44,168 nucleotides of DNA from Pseudomonadota bacterium (GTDB taxonomy: Bacteria > Pseudomonadota > Gammaproteobacteria > Burkholderiales > Rhodocyclaceae). Within the stretch, counting starts at the first letter, position 1; each line of letters starts with the position of its first letter. The stretch is taken from NCBI GenBank assembly GCA_018241725.1, contig JAFEDI010000034.1:1-44168 (forward strand), given 5' to 3'. Below the pieces are notes generated by a model. That model was not told the origin of the DNA. It saw only the letters and a list, made by a program, of their open reading frames with translations, and did no database searches. The position numbers and the translations under genes are program-made. This document shows positions 1 to 7,997 of the stretch, in pieces.

Positions 1-1
1 C

Positions 2-295
2 GAGAACCAGGGCAAGACCGTTGAATGGCTGGTGGCGATGAAGCGCAGCGTGCGCAAGGCCCTGCCCGCCGATGCGTTGGGTCGGTTGCAGGAGCGCTTC
101 GAGAAGCTCAAGGCGAGCATCCGGGGGAAGGTGGAGCATCCCTTCCATGTGATTAAGAACCTCTTCCGGCATCGCAAGACCCGCTACCGCGGGCTGGCGA
201 AGAACGAGGCGCAACTCTTCTCGCTGTTTGGCTTCGCCAATCTGCTGCTCGCCAACAGGCGCATGCCGGCGATGCATGGCCGAGGTGCGTCCTGA
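2..295 (+). mobile_element. IS5-family transposase, C-terminal fragment cut by window edge
   Basis: The reading frame is open from base 2 to a TGA at 293-295 and enters the window without a start codon, so only the last ~97 residues of the protein are visible. The segment HPFHVIKNLFRHRKTRYRG followed by KNEAQLFSLFGFANLLLANR is typical of the C-terminal end of IS5-family DDE transposases, just after the catalytic glutamate region. The catalytic residues lie off the window, so activity cannot be judged. I could not identify the right terminal inverted repeat with confidence; it should lie between 296 and about 415. The element borders a lower-GC accessory pair (449-2607), which fits an insertion or rearrangement boundary. 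Confidence 0.85.
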
Positions 296-416
296 GGGAG
301 GAAATCCGGGGATGCATGCCCTCAAAAATCGAGCTTTATGCCTGAAAGAGGCAGAAAAGGGATTTGTTCATCTCCCTAACGGCTTTATATCCCCCTGCGA
401 TGTTGAAAAGACTGGA

Positions 417-442
417 GCGGCCGAGCCCATTGGCTCGGCCGT
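417..442 (-). terminator. Stem-loop terminator after the PEP-CTERM gene
   Basis: A 10-bp perfect stem (418-427 with 432-441, core GGCCGAGCC/GGCTCGGCC, loop CATT) lies seven bases beyond the stop codon of the minus-strand gene at 449. On the minus strand it is followed by a modest T-rich run (CTTTTCAA). A rho-independent terminator is likely. Confidence 0.7.
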
Positions 443-448
443 TAGCCG

Positions 449-1348
449 TCAGAAGGGCATCACGCGGCGACGACGCGCCCACAAGAGCGGAAGCCCGGCC
501 GCCAGCAGTGCCAGACTTGTTGGCTCGGGCACCGCCGTTACCGTCGCCGCCACGACGTCGATCGTCCCAGGCGTCCCGCTGAAGACGCCCGGGTCCATCA
601 GGCCGCTACGGGCCGCCCCGCCATAGAGGCTGAAAGTGTCAGCCAGATAATTGCCGTTAGAGGTGAAATCGGAACTTGCCGCATAACTCAACTCGTAGTC
701 GAGTTCCAGCGTCTGCGCGGGAGCCAGCACGCCCAGATCAAGGACGACCGTGGTTGCATCCCAGGAGTACGAAAAGCCCACTCCCTCGAAAGTAGTGATC
801 GGACTCGCATTCGCGCCGGCAAGGGTGGCACCAGTATGAGTAAGCGCCCCACTCTCATCGAGACTCGCATAGGTCGAGTACAACGTCCCCATACCCGCAC
901 CGCTTACCGTCACACCAAACGAGGCTTGTCCATTCCCCTGCACATTTCCCCCCATCACGACGGATAGGAAAGAGCCATTGATCACAAAGGAATAGGTGTA
1001 ATGCTGAGCAGTCGCCGAAGTATTCGTCAGCACCATATTCCAGTCGACCGTGGCGCTACCGCTTACCGGATTGTAGCCACGTGTGCTTGCGCCGGCCACA
1101 AACCCCGAATCATCGGCCTGGAGCCGTACCAGCGCTTCGTCCACAGAACGGTACAGTGCAAATCTGCCGTCGGACGACTGGATCGTGTCGCCCTGCTGCT
1201 GCCACCCATTATCCAGCGAATAAGTCGCTTGGCCCGTTGTCACAAGCTCTGCGTAGGAAGGCGTGGCCCAGAAGACACCAACCCCCGCAAGCATCGTCAG
1301 CCACGGGCTCAAAACTCGATTCTTCTGCATCAACTTCATCTCCATCAT
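449..1348 (-). CDS. PEP-CTERM sorting-domain surface protein
   Basis: This 299-residue protein has an N-terminal signal peptide (hydrophobic stretch about residues 14-31, cleavage probably after PSYA) and a C-terminal PEP-CTERM tripartite signal: VPEPTSLALL, a hydrophobic segment, then ARRRR. By family knowledge such proteins are processed by an exosortase at the PEP motif and delivered to the cell surface or exopolysaccharide matrix. The middle is Ser/Thr/Gly-rich, predicted beta-rich, and has no catalytic motif I recognise. Several ATGs crowd the start; the one at codon 7 (1330) has a GGAG about nine bases upstream and may be the real start. It lies 14 bases after a glycosyltransferase gene on the same strand, so the two are probably co-transcribed. 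No exosortase gene is in the window. Confidence 0.88.
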   Translation of the reverse strand: MMEMKLMQKNRVLSPWLTMLAGVGVFWATPSYAELVTTGQATYSLDNGWQQQGDTIQSSDGRFALYRSVDEALVRLQADDSGFVAGASTRGYNPVSGSATVDWNMVLTNTSATAQHYTYSFVINGSFLSVVMGGNVQGNGQASFGVTVSGAGMGTLYSTYASLDESGALTHTGATLAGANASPITTFEGVGFSYSWDATTVVLDLGVLAPAQTLELDYELSYAASSDFTSNGNYLADTFSLYGGAARSGLMDPGVFSGTPGTIDVVAATVTAVPEPTSLALLAAGLPLLWARRRRVMPF

Positions 1349-1362
1349 CAGTCAAGATCAGT

Positions 1363-2607
1363 TCAGGACGGCACGATCAACCGCTCGCAGGCGGTCACAA
1401 ATCGTTCCAGCGCGTCACGTTCGGAATACGTTGCATTGCGTGCGGCATAGGCACGCGCCTGCCGCGCAAATTCAGGTCCTTCGAGTACATGGGACAACAC
1501 CCTGTCGAACGCCGCGGAAGACTGCGTAGCGGTCACCCATGCCCCGCAACCTGCCTCGGCCACGCGTCGGGAGGTCATGACCTGTTCCATCTGGAGCGGC
1601 AGGAGTACCAAGGGTTTTCCCGCCCCAAGTATCAGATCGACCATGCCGGCTCCGCCGTGCCCGACTGCCAGATCGCACTCTTCCCGTACGCAGTCCATGC
1701 GCAACGCTTGCTGCGCAAACCTGAGATTCGGACGCGTAAATGACTGGATCTGGCGCGAAGACAGGCCGGGAGCGACGACGAGCGTCGCAGCATTAAGCCG
1801 GGCAAGTGCTGCCAACATGTCATCTAGGTTCGGCGAATGCGCTTTGAGGTAGGCGAAGATCCGACGGCGCCCCACAGATGGCCAAACCGGGGCGCAGCCC
1901 TTGTCCAGAATTCCGATCGGTCCAATGAACCGTTCGGGCATTCCCCGGCCGTATACATCGAGTTCCGGGGTTCCGGCGATTAGCGTCTCCTCTGCGGCAA
2001 ACAGTTCGCAGACATGTTCGATCGGCGGTGCGCCGAGCGCCATGAGCACCTCGTTCGCGTTACGCACGCAGCGCGCCTCCGTTTCAAGTTCCCGTGGCCC
2101 CGGCACCGCGACGCCGCTGCTTTGCTCATAGGGTGGCAACGGACTGACCTGCGGCGGAACCGCAAAGCTGTTGCCCGTCACGAGGCTCGGGATGCCAAGC
2201 CCTCTTGCTGCCAGCATTGCGGTCGGGGCACTGTCGAAAACCAGCAGGTCGGGCGCGATCAGGCGGAACAGATTGCGCCAGGCCTGAACCACGGAAAGCA
2301 ACCCTGCGGGACTCAGGAACCCAAACAGGAAAAGGGTCTCGGTAAAATTGAGGGCATCGGGTAGCCCCTTCCGCGGAGCCAGCCACATGGGTGCCTGAGT
2401 GAATTCGATTGCCGCACCGTCCCCTGCGCAACTTGCCACCCCACCACCGAGGCCGAAAGGCCCGAACATGTCGAGGACACGGGATGTATCGCGCAGAACC
2501 AAAACAGGCCGCAAGCCGCGCGCGCGCAAGCCCTACGCCATGACCAGGGCGCGGGCCACATGCCCGAAATCACTTCCTAACTCCCACACGATGGCGACGG
2601 TTCTCAT
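1363..2607 (-). pseudogene. GT-B (MGT-type) glycosyltransferase interrupted by an amber codon
   Basis: The frame from ATG 2607 reads MRTVAIVWELGSDFGHVARA, the usual N-terminal WELG...GH motif of UDP-glycosyltransferase-like GT-B enzymes, and then meets TAG at 2535-2533 (codon 25). The frame stays open from there to 1363 (about 388 residues more), including the acceptor-side Rossmann region and the C-terminal nucleotide-sugar signature DLAVGHGGAGMVDLILGAGKP (split here: residues DLAVGHGG then AGMVDLILGAGKP). A CAG-to-TAG transition would explain the stop. Restart at TTG 2529 would give a protein lacking the first beta-strand and the GH motif, so loss of function is likely unless the stop is read through or is a sequencing error. 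The substrate is unknown; the PEP-CTERM gene immediately downstream suggests a role in envelope or exopolysaccharide glycosylation (inference). Confidence 0.75.
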
Positions 2608-2609
2608 AC

Positions 2610-2622
2610 GTCATATTATGAC
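2610..2622. promoter_or_regulatory. 13-bp palindrome between divergent genes
   Basis: GTCATA-T-TATGAC is a perfect inverted repeat located directly upstream of the glycosyltransferase ATG (2607) in the gap that separates it from the divergent rsuA-like gene. It could be an operator; no binding protein is evident. Confidence 0.35.
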
Positions 2623-2711
2623 ATCAATATTCACCCCCTCACAATGGTGCAGTTGCCATCGCCGCCGCCTGGCACGACAATGAAAAGTTATTTCGCCCTA
2701 TCGCAACTCCC

Positions 2712-3440
2712 GTGAAACTCGAACGCATTCTCCAGAACCAGGGCTTTGGCAGCCGCCGCCAGTGCCGCCAGTGGGTGGAACTCGGCGAAGTCCGCATCAA
2801 CGGCGAGGTCGTAGACGACCCCGGCGCCGAGATCGACACCGCTGGCCTCGTCTTCGAAGTCGAAGGCCACAGCTGGACCTTCCGCGACAAGACCTACGTC
2901 GCCCTGTACAAACCGGCCGGCTACGAGTGCTCCCACGAACCCAAGCACCACCGCAGCGTGTACTCCCTGCTGCCGCAGCAACTGGTGGCCCGCAACGTGC
3001 AGAGCGTCGGACGCCTCGACCAGGACACCACCGGCCTGCTGCTGTTCTCCGACGACGGCGCCTTCATCCACAATCTATCGTCGCCGAAGAAGCACGTGCC
3101 AAAGGTCTATCGGGCTGAGCTGGCCGAAGCCGGCACGGATGCCCTCGTGCAGCGCCTGCTCGACGGCGTCGATCTGATCGACGAGCCCCAGCTGGTGCCG
3201 GCCCTGCATGCGCACCTGCTGGCCGAGAAGACGCTGGAAATGAGCATCGATCTGGGCAAGTACCACGTCGTCAAACGCATGATCGCCGCTGCCGGCAACC
3301 ATGTAGAACAACTCCATCGCAGCGGCTTCGGTGGCCTCCACCTCGGAGAGGGGCCGCTGAGCGGCCTGACCGAAGGCCAGTGGGTCTATCTTGAAGAGGC
3401 CGACCTCCAGCAACTGCATTCCGCCGCCAGAAAGGCCTGA
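2712..3440 (+). CDS. rsuA: RsuA-like 16S rRNA pseudouridine synthase
   Basis: The 242-residue protein has an N-terminal S4 RNA-binding domain (about residues 1-50, [15 protein letters not shown]...) followed by a pseudouridine synthase domain. The catalytic aspartate is D103 in [12 protein letters not shown], and the RsuA-type motif [16 protein letters not shown] is present near residue 180. By family knowledge RsuA isomerises U516 of 16S rRNA. Length matches the family. Translation begins at GTG 2712; no good ribosome binding site is visible, but an 11-codon frame (ATG 2680 to TGA 2713-2715) overlaps the GTG by two bases and may couple translation. The next gene, another pseudouridine synthase, starts two bases after the stop. 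Confidence 0.85.
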   Translation: MKLERILQNQGFGSRRQCRQWVELGEVRINGEVVDDPGAEIDTAGLVFEVEGHSWTFRDKTYVALYKPAGYECSHEPKHHRSVYSLLPQQLVARNVQSVGRLDQDTTGLLLFSDDGAFIHNLSSPKKHVPKVYRAELAEAGTDALVQRLLDGVDLIDEPQLVPALHAHLLAEKTLEMSIDLGKYHVVKRMIAAAGNHVEQLHRSGFGGLHLGEGPLSGLTEGQWVYLEEADLQQLHSAARKA

Positions 3441-3442
3441 TC

Positions 3443-4678
3443 ATGACCGACACGCTCCGCCGCCGCGCCCCGCTGCCCACCCGCGATGGCACACTTAAAC
3501 TGAAGCCGCGCACGGCCGGCGCCGCCGAAGCCGCCCCGCTGGCATCCGACAGCCCCAAGCCCAACAAGGACTGGCGCAAGCCGGTCGCCGGCAGCACCGG
3601 CCGCAACCGCGCCAAGGCCTCCTTCCCCGAACAGGCCAACGCGGAACCCGAACGCCGCAGCCCGCGCGTGCCCCGCGACGGGGATGCGCCGCGCCAGGGC
3701 GGCGAGCGCTTCCGCGACGAACGCCCGCGTAGCGATCGTCCCCGCGACGATCGCCCCCCCCGCCCAGCCGGCGACCGCCCACCCCGCCGTCGTGACGACA
3801 GCAGCAACGACGGCAGCGCACCGCAACCGGCCAGTCGCCCGCGCGGCGAGTTCGGCAAGGCCGCGGAGGCTCGTCCGCCGCGTCACGAGCGCAAGCAGTG
3901 GAGCGGCGAGCCGCGCCCGGCGCCCACCCCTTCCCCGCTACGCGACGACGGCTCGATCCGCCTGTCCAAGCGGATGACCGAACTGGGCCTGTGCTCGCGC
4001 CGGGAAGCCGACGAATACATCGAGAAGGGCTGGGTTCGCGTAGACGGCCGCGTGGTCAGCGAGCTCGGCTCCCGCGTCAAGCCCGGCCAGAAGGTCGAAC
4101 TCGACCGCCGTGGCCAGACCGCCCAGGACAGCCGCGTCACCATCCTCCTCAACAAGCCTGTCGGCTATGTGTCCGGCCAGGCCGAGGACGGCTACGAGCC
4201 AGCCAGCGTGCTGATCACCGCCGAGAACCGCTGGGCCGAGGATCCGTCCGAAAACCGCTACCTGCGCACCCACCACCGCGGCCTCGCGCCGGCCGGGCGG
4301 CTCGACATCGACTCCATCGGCCTGCTGGTGTTTACCCAGGACGGGCGCATCGCCCGCGCCCTGATCGGCGACGACTCGTCCATCGAGAAGGAATACCACG
4401 TGCGCGTCGAGGGCAGCCTCACCGACGAAGGCCTCAAGCTGCTCAACCACGGCCTGTCCCTCGACGGCGAAGCGCTGCGCCCGGCCAAGGTCAGCTGGCT
4501 AAACGAAGACCAGTTGCGTTTTGTGCTGCGCGAAGGCAAAAAACGCCAGATTCGCCGCATGTGCGAACTGGTCGGCCTGAAGGTCGTCGGCCTCAAGCGT
4601 GTACGCATCGGCCGCGTGATGCTCGGCAACCTGCCACCTGGCCAGTGGCGCTACCTCGGGCAGGACGAGCTGTTCTGA
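3443..4678 (+). CDS. rluF: RluF-like pseudouridine synthase with disordered N-terminal extension
   Basis: Of 411 residues, the first ~168 are low-complexity and rich in Arg, Pro, Asp and Ala (repeated RPRDDR/RPPR-like units), predicted disordered and highly basic. From residue ~171 there is an S4 domain ([20 protein letters not shown]) and then a catalytic domain with D288 in [11 protein letters not shown] and the conserved [16 protein letters not shown]. The S4 start, the QIRRMCE motif and the GEW/GQWR-like end resemble E. coli RluF, which modifies U2604 of 23S rRNA; RluB is the alternative. In E. coli RluF the basic tail is C-terminal, so here the RNA-binding extension is at the other end. 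Two-base spacing to the rsuA-like gene implies one operon. Confidence 0.8.
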   Translation: MTDTLRRRAPLPTRDGTLKLKPRTAGAAEAAPLASDSPKPNKDWRKPVAGSTGRNRAKASFPEQANAEPERRSPRVPRDGDAPRQGGERFRDERPRSDRPRDDRPPRPAGDRPPRRRDDSSNDGSAPQPASRPRGEFGKAAEARPPRHERKQWSGEPRPAPTPSPLRDDGSIRLSKRMTELGLCSRREADEYIEKGWVRVDGRVVSELGSRVKPGQKVELDRRGQTAQDSRVTILLNKPVGYVSGQAEDGYEPASVLITAENRWAEDPSENRYLRTHHRGLAPAGRLDIDSIGLLVFTQDGRIARALIGDDSSIEKEYHVRVEGSLTDEGLKLLNHGLSLDGEALRPAKVSWLNEDQLRFVLREGKKRQIRRMCELVGLKVVGLKRVRIGRVMLGNLPPGQWRYLGQDELF

Positions 4679-4683
4679 GGCCG

Positions 4684-4717
4684 CCGCAGGCACGCACATG
4701 ACATACCGTGCCTGCGG
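4684..4717 (+). terminator. Stem-loop after the rluF-like gene
   Basis: An 11-bp perfect stem, CCGCAGGCACG (4684-4694) with CGTGCCTGCGG (4707-4717), loop of 12 bases, begins five bases after the stop codon. It lacks a T-tract, so it may be a weak terminator or a 3'-end stabiliser. A second, weaker CACCCACC/GGTGGGTG dyad follows at about 4773-4795. Confidence 0.55.
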
Positions 4718-4834
4718 GGCTCCGGAGCCGGGTTAGAATCATCCGCCACGGCTGCCCCACAAGGAGGCTCCACCACCCACCGCGGGTGGTGGGTGCCGCA
4801 TACCACGCAGCCCCCACCCGCGACGTGACCGACG

Positions 4835-5485
4835 ATGCTTCTGTCCTTGCTGTACCGCGTAGCTTTCCTGCTTCTGGCTGGCCTGGCCTGCAGCCCAGCG
4901 TTGGCGGAACTCGACGAGACATATGGGGGGCTGCTGATCCCCGAGAGCTTCGAGGCCTCCATACCGATCACGATTCAGCTGAAGGAACAGGGCGGGCGGC
5001 TCACGGGCACAGTCTCCGTTGGCTCCCCCTTCAATACATCAGCCCCCATCGTGGCCGGCGAAAACCGGTATGGGCAATGCACCCTGCGACTCATCCTGCC
5101 CTCTTCCGTCACGCTACGGATGTCCGGCGGCTGTCAAGCGAGCATGTTCGAGGGGCGTTACACGATTTCCTCCGCCAAAGACAACAACAGATCCAAAGGC
5201 ACCTTTCGCCTGATGCGCAAGGACGTCAGAGACAGCGACGAGGACAAGAACGCCCGCTCCCCCTTTACGCCACCAGCTGGCAGCGTCACCGACTGCATCA
5301 AGGCCAACACCCGCTGCCTGCTCTCCTGCCCGCAGGGCGATTACAACACCGAGTTCCTGTGCTCCAACCGGTGCCGCCACAAGTATCAGGCCTGCAAGGC
5401 AAAGTTCTCGGCGACACCCTCTCCACGCAGCTTCGGCAACATCACCTCGCCCGACGCTGGCATGCTCCCCGCTCCATCGCGTTGA
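4835..5485 (+). CDS. Secreted protein of unknown function with twin CX3C cysteine motif
   Basis: The 216-residue protein starts with a clear signal peptide (LLYRVAFLLLAGLACSPALA, cleavage likely after ALA-24), so it acts in the periplasm or outside. The middle (30-130) looks beta-rich. The C-terminal part carries six cysteines in mirror order: C154-x6-C161-x3-C165-x10-C176-x3-C180-x6-C187. The twin CX3C core is the pattern of disulfide-stapled helical hairpins (alpha-hairpinin-like). Two further cysteines (82, 100) could form one more disulfide. I recognise no catalytic motif and assign no function. It is flanked by the rluF-like gene and prfB on the same strand, apparently as an independent unit. 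Confidence 0.7.
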   Translation: MLLSLLYRVAFLLLAGLACSPALAELDETYGGLLIPESFEASIPITIQLKEQGGRLTGTVSVGSPFNTSAPIVAGENRYGQCTLRLILPSSVTLRMSGGCQASMFEGRYTISSAKDNNRSKGTFRLMRKDVRDSDEDKNARSPFTPPAGSVTDCIKANTRCLLSCPQGDYNTEFLCSNRCRHKYQACKAKFSATPSPRSFGNITSPDAGMLPAPSR

Positions 5486-5530
5486 GCACCCCACACAGGC
5501 AGCCAAGCTGCAGCGCCCCCTGCGTGAAGG

Positions 5531-5536
5531 TATAAT
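5531..5536 (+). promoter_or_regulatory. Candidate -10 element of prfB
   Basis: A perfect TATAAT lies 35 bases upstream of the prfB start codon. No good -35 hexamer is seen at 16-18 bases upstream (CTGCAG at 5508), so the assignment rests on the -10 alone. Confidence 0.45.
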
Positions 5537-5570
5537 GCCCGGTTTTCCCGCACCAGCCAGGGCCCCGATC

Positions 5571-6675
5571 ATGGAAGCAGAACGTCTCAACGCCATCTCC
5601 AACAAGCTCGCCGACCTGAAGGCCCGGGAGCTCGAACTTCGGAGGTATCTTTGACTACGACTCCAAGGCTGAGAAGCTGATCGAGGTCAGCAAGCAACTC
5701 GAAGATCCGGACATCTGGAACGACGCCAAGCACGCCCAGGAACTCGGCAAGGAAAAGAAGACTCTCGAAGGCGTCGTTCTGACGCTGCAGGAAATCGAGC
5801 AAGGCATCGCCGACGGCAAAGACCTGTTCGAGCTCGCCTCGATGGAAGAGGACGAGGACACCATGCAGGCCGTCGAGGCCGACGTCGCCAGCGTCGAAGC
5901 CCGTGTCAGCGAACTCGAATTCCGCCGCATGTTCAGCAACCCGATGGACGGCAACGCCTGCTTCATCGAAATCCAGGCTGGCGCCGGCGGCACCGAGGCC
6001 CAGGACTGGGCAGGCATGCTCGAGCGCATGTACCTGCGCTACGCCGAACGCAAGGGCTTCCAGGTCGAACTGCTGGAAGAATCCGAAGGCGAAGTAGCCG
6101 GCATCAAGAGCTGCACGATCAAGGTCGGCGGCGAATACGCCTACGGCTTCCTGCGCACGGAAACCGGCATCCACCGCCTGGTCCGCAAGAGCCCCTTCGA
6201 CTCCAACGCGCGCCGCCACACCAGCTTTACGTCGGTGTTCGTCTTCCCCGAGGTGGACGACTCCATCGAGATCGACATCAACCCGGCCGATGTGCGCACG
6301 GACACCTACCGCGCTTCCGGCGCCGGCGGTCAGCACATCAACAAGACCGACTCCGCTGTCCGTCTGACCCACATCCCGACGGGCATCGTCGTGCAGTGCC
6401 AGAACGACCGTTCCCAGCACCGCAACAAGGACGAAGCCTGGTCGATGCTGCGCGCACGTCTCTACGAAGCCGAACTGCGCAAGCGTCAGAGTGAGCAGCA
6501 GAAGCTCGAGGACGCCAAGAGCGACATCGGCTGGGGCCACCAGATCCGCTCCTACGTGCTCGATCAGAGCCGCATCAAGGATCTGCGCACCAACTATGAA
6601 GTCGGCAACACCCAGGCAGTGCTCGACGGCGACCTGGACGGCTTCATCCAGGCCAGCCTGAAGCAAGGCGTGTAA
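5571..6675 (+). CDS. prfB: Peptide chain release factor 2 (RF2), programmed +1 frameshift
   Basis: The coding sequence is join(5571..5651, 5653..6675), 367 residues. The first 27 codons end at an in-frame TGA (5652-5654) in the conserved context CGG AGG TAT CTT TGA C; the GGAGG acts as an internal Shine-Dalgarno and CTT is the slippery codon, so translation continues at GAC 5653. This is the classical RF2 autoregulatory frameshift: low RF2 favours slippage. The downstream protein has the stop-recognition tripeptide SPF ([12 protein letters not shown]) and the peptidyl-hydrolysis motif [11 protein letters not shown]2 terminates at UGA and UAA. Length matches the family. A GC-rich terminator follows the stop. 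Confidence 0.97.
5640..5655 (+). promoter_or_regulatory. RF2 programmed +1 frameshift site
   Basis: CGGAGGTATCTTTGAC contains an SD-like GGAGG three bases before the slippery CTT and an in-frame TGA followed by C, the weak termination context found at RF2 frameshift sites. It decides how much full-length prfB product is made. Confidence 0.95.
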
Positions 6676-6680
6676 CGCGC

Positions 6681-6708
6681 CGCGGGGGCCTGCTGACCGG
6701 CCCCCGCG
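6681..6708 (+). terminator. Terminator after prfB
   Basis: A 10-bp perfect stem, CGCGGGGGCC (6681-6690) with GGCCCCCGCG (6699-6708), is followed by CTCTTATTCC. It sits only 31 bases before the next start codon, so it either ends prfB transcription or acts as an attenuator for the following four genes. Confidence 0.65.
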
Positions 6709-6739
6709 CTCTTATTCCTCTCCTGATCGAACCGCTACC

Positions 6740-7990
6740 ATGCTGCGAATCCTTGTCTGGCTGAGCGGCACCATCGTGCTGCTGGCGGTGGCTGCTGTCG
6801 TTCTTGCATTCCAGGTGGTGGAAGACAAGCCGCTGGTCACCACCGGCAGCGCCCCCGCACCCGCAGCACTGATGCGTGCCAAAGCGATCCTCCGCAAGAA
6901 CGATCCACGCCGACTGACCCGCGACGAGCGGCGCGAGATCAACATTGCCGCGCCGGACCTGGAAGCGCTGGTCGCCCTCGCCGCCCGCCGCGGCCTCCAG
7001 GCCGACACCCGCGTCGAGTTGCACCAGGGGGGCGCCAAGATCAGCTACTCCGCCCAATTGCCACGCAACCCGCTCGGCCGTTACCTCAACGTCAGCACCC
7101 AGCTCGGCGCCGGCACCGACGGTCTCAAGTTCGAACAGGTGCGCGTCGGCCGCGTGCCCGTGCCCCCGGCCCTGTTCCAGGCTGCGCTCGAGCACTACCT
7201 CAAACGCACCCAGTACGCATCCAATCTCAGCTTGCTGGCGCGCAGCATCGACCGGGTCTCCGTCACACCGGATGGCGTTCGCGTCGCCTACACCTGGCAG
7301 CCCGAACTGCTCGACTCAGCCCGCTCGCTGGCCATCGATCCTGCCCGACGCGACGGCCTGGCCGACGCCCAGCGGCGCTTGGTAGCACGCATCGACAGCC
7401 TCGGCACGCGGCCGAGCGCGCCGCTGGCCGCGGTGCTCGGCCCACTGCTGCAGGAAGCCGGCGAACGCACCCGCTCCGGCGAGCGCAGCAGTGCTTACCG
7501 GGACATCCTGCTGGTCACCGCCGCCCAGTTGTCCGGCCACGACATCGCCCTGCTGATTCCCGAGGCCCGCCAGTGGCCGCGCCCCCGCCCGGTGACGCTG
7601 ACGCTACGCGGCCGTGAGGACCTCGCCCAGCATTTCACCGTCTCCGCCGCGCTCGCCGCGTGGGCTGGCGAACCGCTGGCCAACGCCATCGGGCTCGACA
7701 AGGAAGTCAGCGACTCCCGCGGCGGCAGCGGCTTCTCCTTCGTCGACCTGGCCGCCGACCGGGCCGGCACGCGCCTCGGCGAACTCGCTGCTCGCGACCC
7801 CGAGCGTCTCGCCGCGGCGGTCTCCGCCGGCCTGCGCGATGCGTCCCTGCTGCCACCGATCGACGGCCTGCCCGAATCCATGATGGCGGACGAGTTCCAG
7901 CGCCGCTTCGGCGGCGTCGATGCGCCGGCCTACAAACGGATGGCCGACGAAGTCGAACGCCGCGTCGCCGCCCTAGCCCTGTTCCACTAA
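6740..7990 (+). CDS. Membrane-anchored protein of unknown function, first gene of the SMC block
   Basis: The 416-residue protein has one N-terminal membrane segment (about residues 3-25, LVWLSGTIVLLAVAAVVLAF) and a large remainder that should be periplasmic, alpha/beta and without cysteines or a motif I know. No enzyme signature is visible. Its stop is seven bases before the start of the kleisin-like gene, and the three following genes overlap in turn, so it is very likely transcribed with the SMC complex. A membrane partner for that complex is an inference from position only. The 31-base gap after the prfB terminator leaves little room for its own promoter. Confidence 0.75.
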   Translation: MLRILVWLSGTIVLLAVAAVVLAFQVVEDKPLVTTGSAPAPAALMRAKAILRKNDPRRLTRDERREINIAAPDLEALVALAARRGLQADTRVELHQGGAKISYSAQLPRNPLGRYLNVSTQLGAGTDGLKFEQVRVGRVPVPPALFQAALEHYLKRTQYASNLSLLARSIDRVSVTPDGVRVAYTWQPELLDSARSLAIDPARRDGLADAQRRLVARIDSLGTRPSAPLAAVLGPLLQEAGERTRSGERSSAYRDILLVTAAQLSGHDIALLIPEARQWPRPRPVTLTLRGREDLAQHFTVSAALAAWAGEPLANAIGLDKEVSDSRGGSGFSFVDLAADRAGTRLGELAARDPERLAAAVSAGLRDASLLPPIDGLPESMMADEFQRRFGGVDAPAYKRMADEVERRVAALALFH

Positions 7991-7997
7991 GCCCCGC

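Noticed and set aside
449-1348. PEP-CTERM gene as part of a complete exosortase locus
   Set aside because: No exosortase, PrsK/PrsR or exopolysaccharide gene is present in the window.
5571-5654. prfB as a frameshifted pseudogene
   Set aside because: The stop is at the conserved RF2 programmed frameshift site with all its elements.
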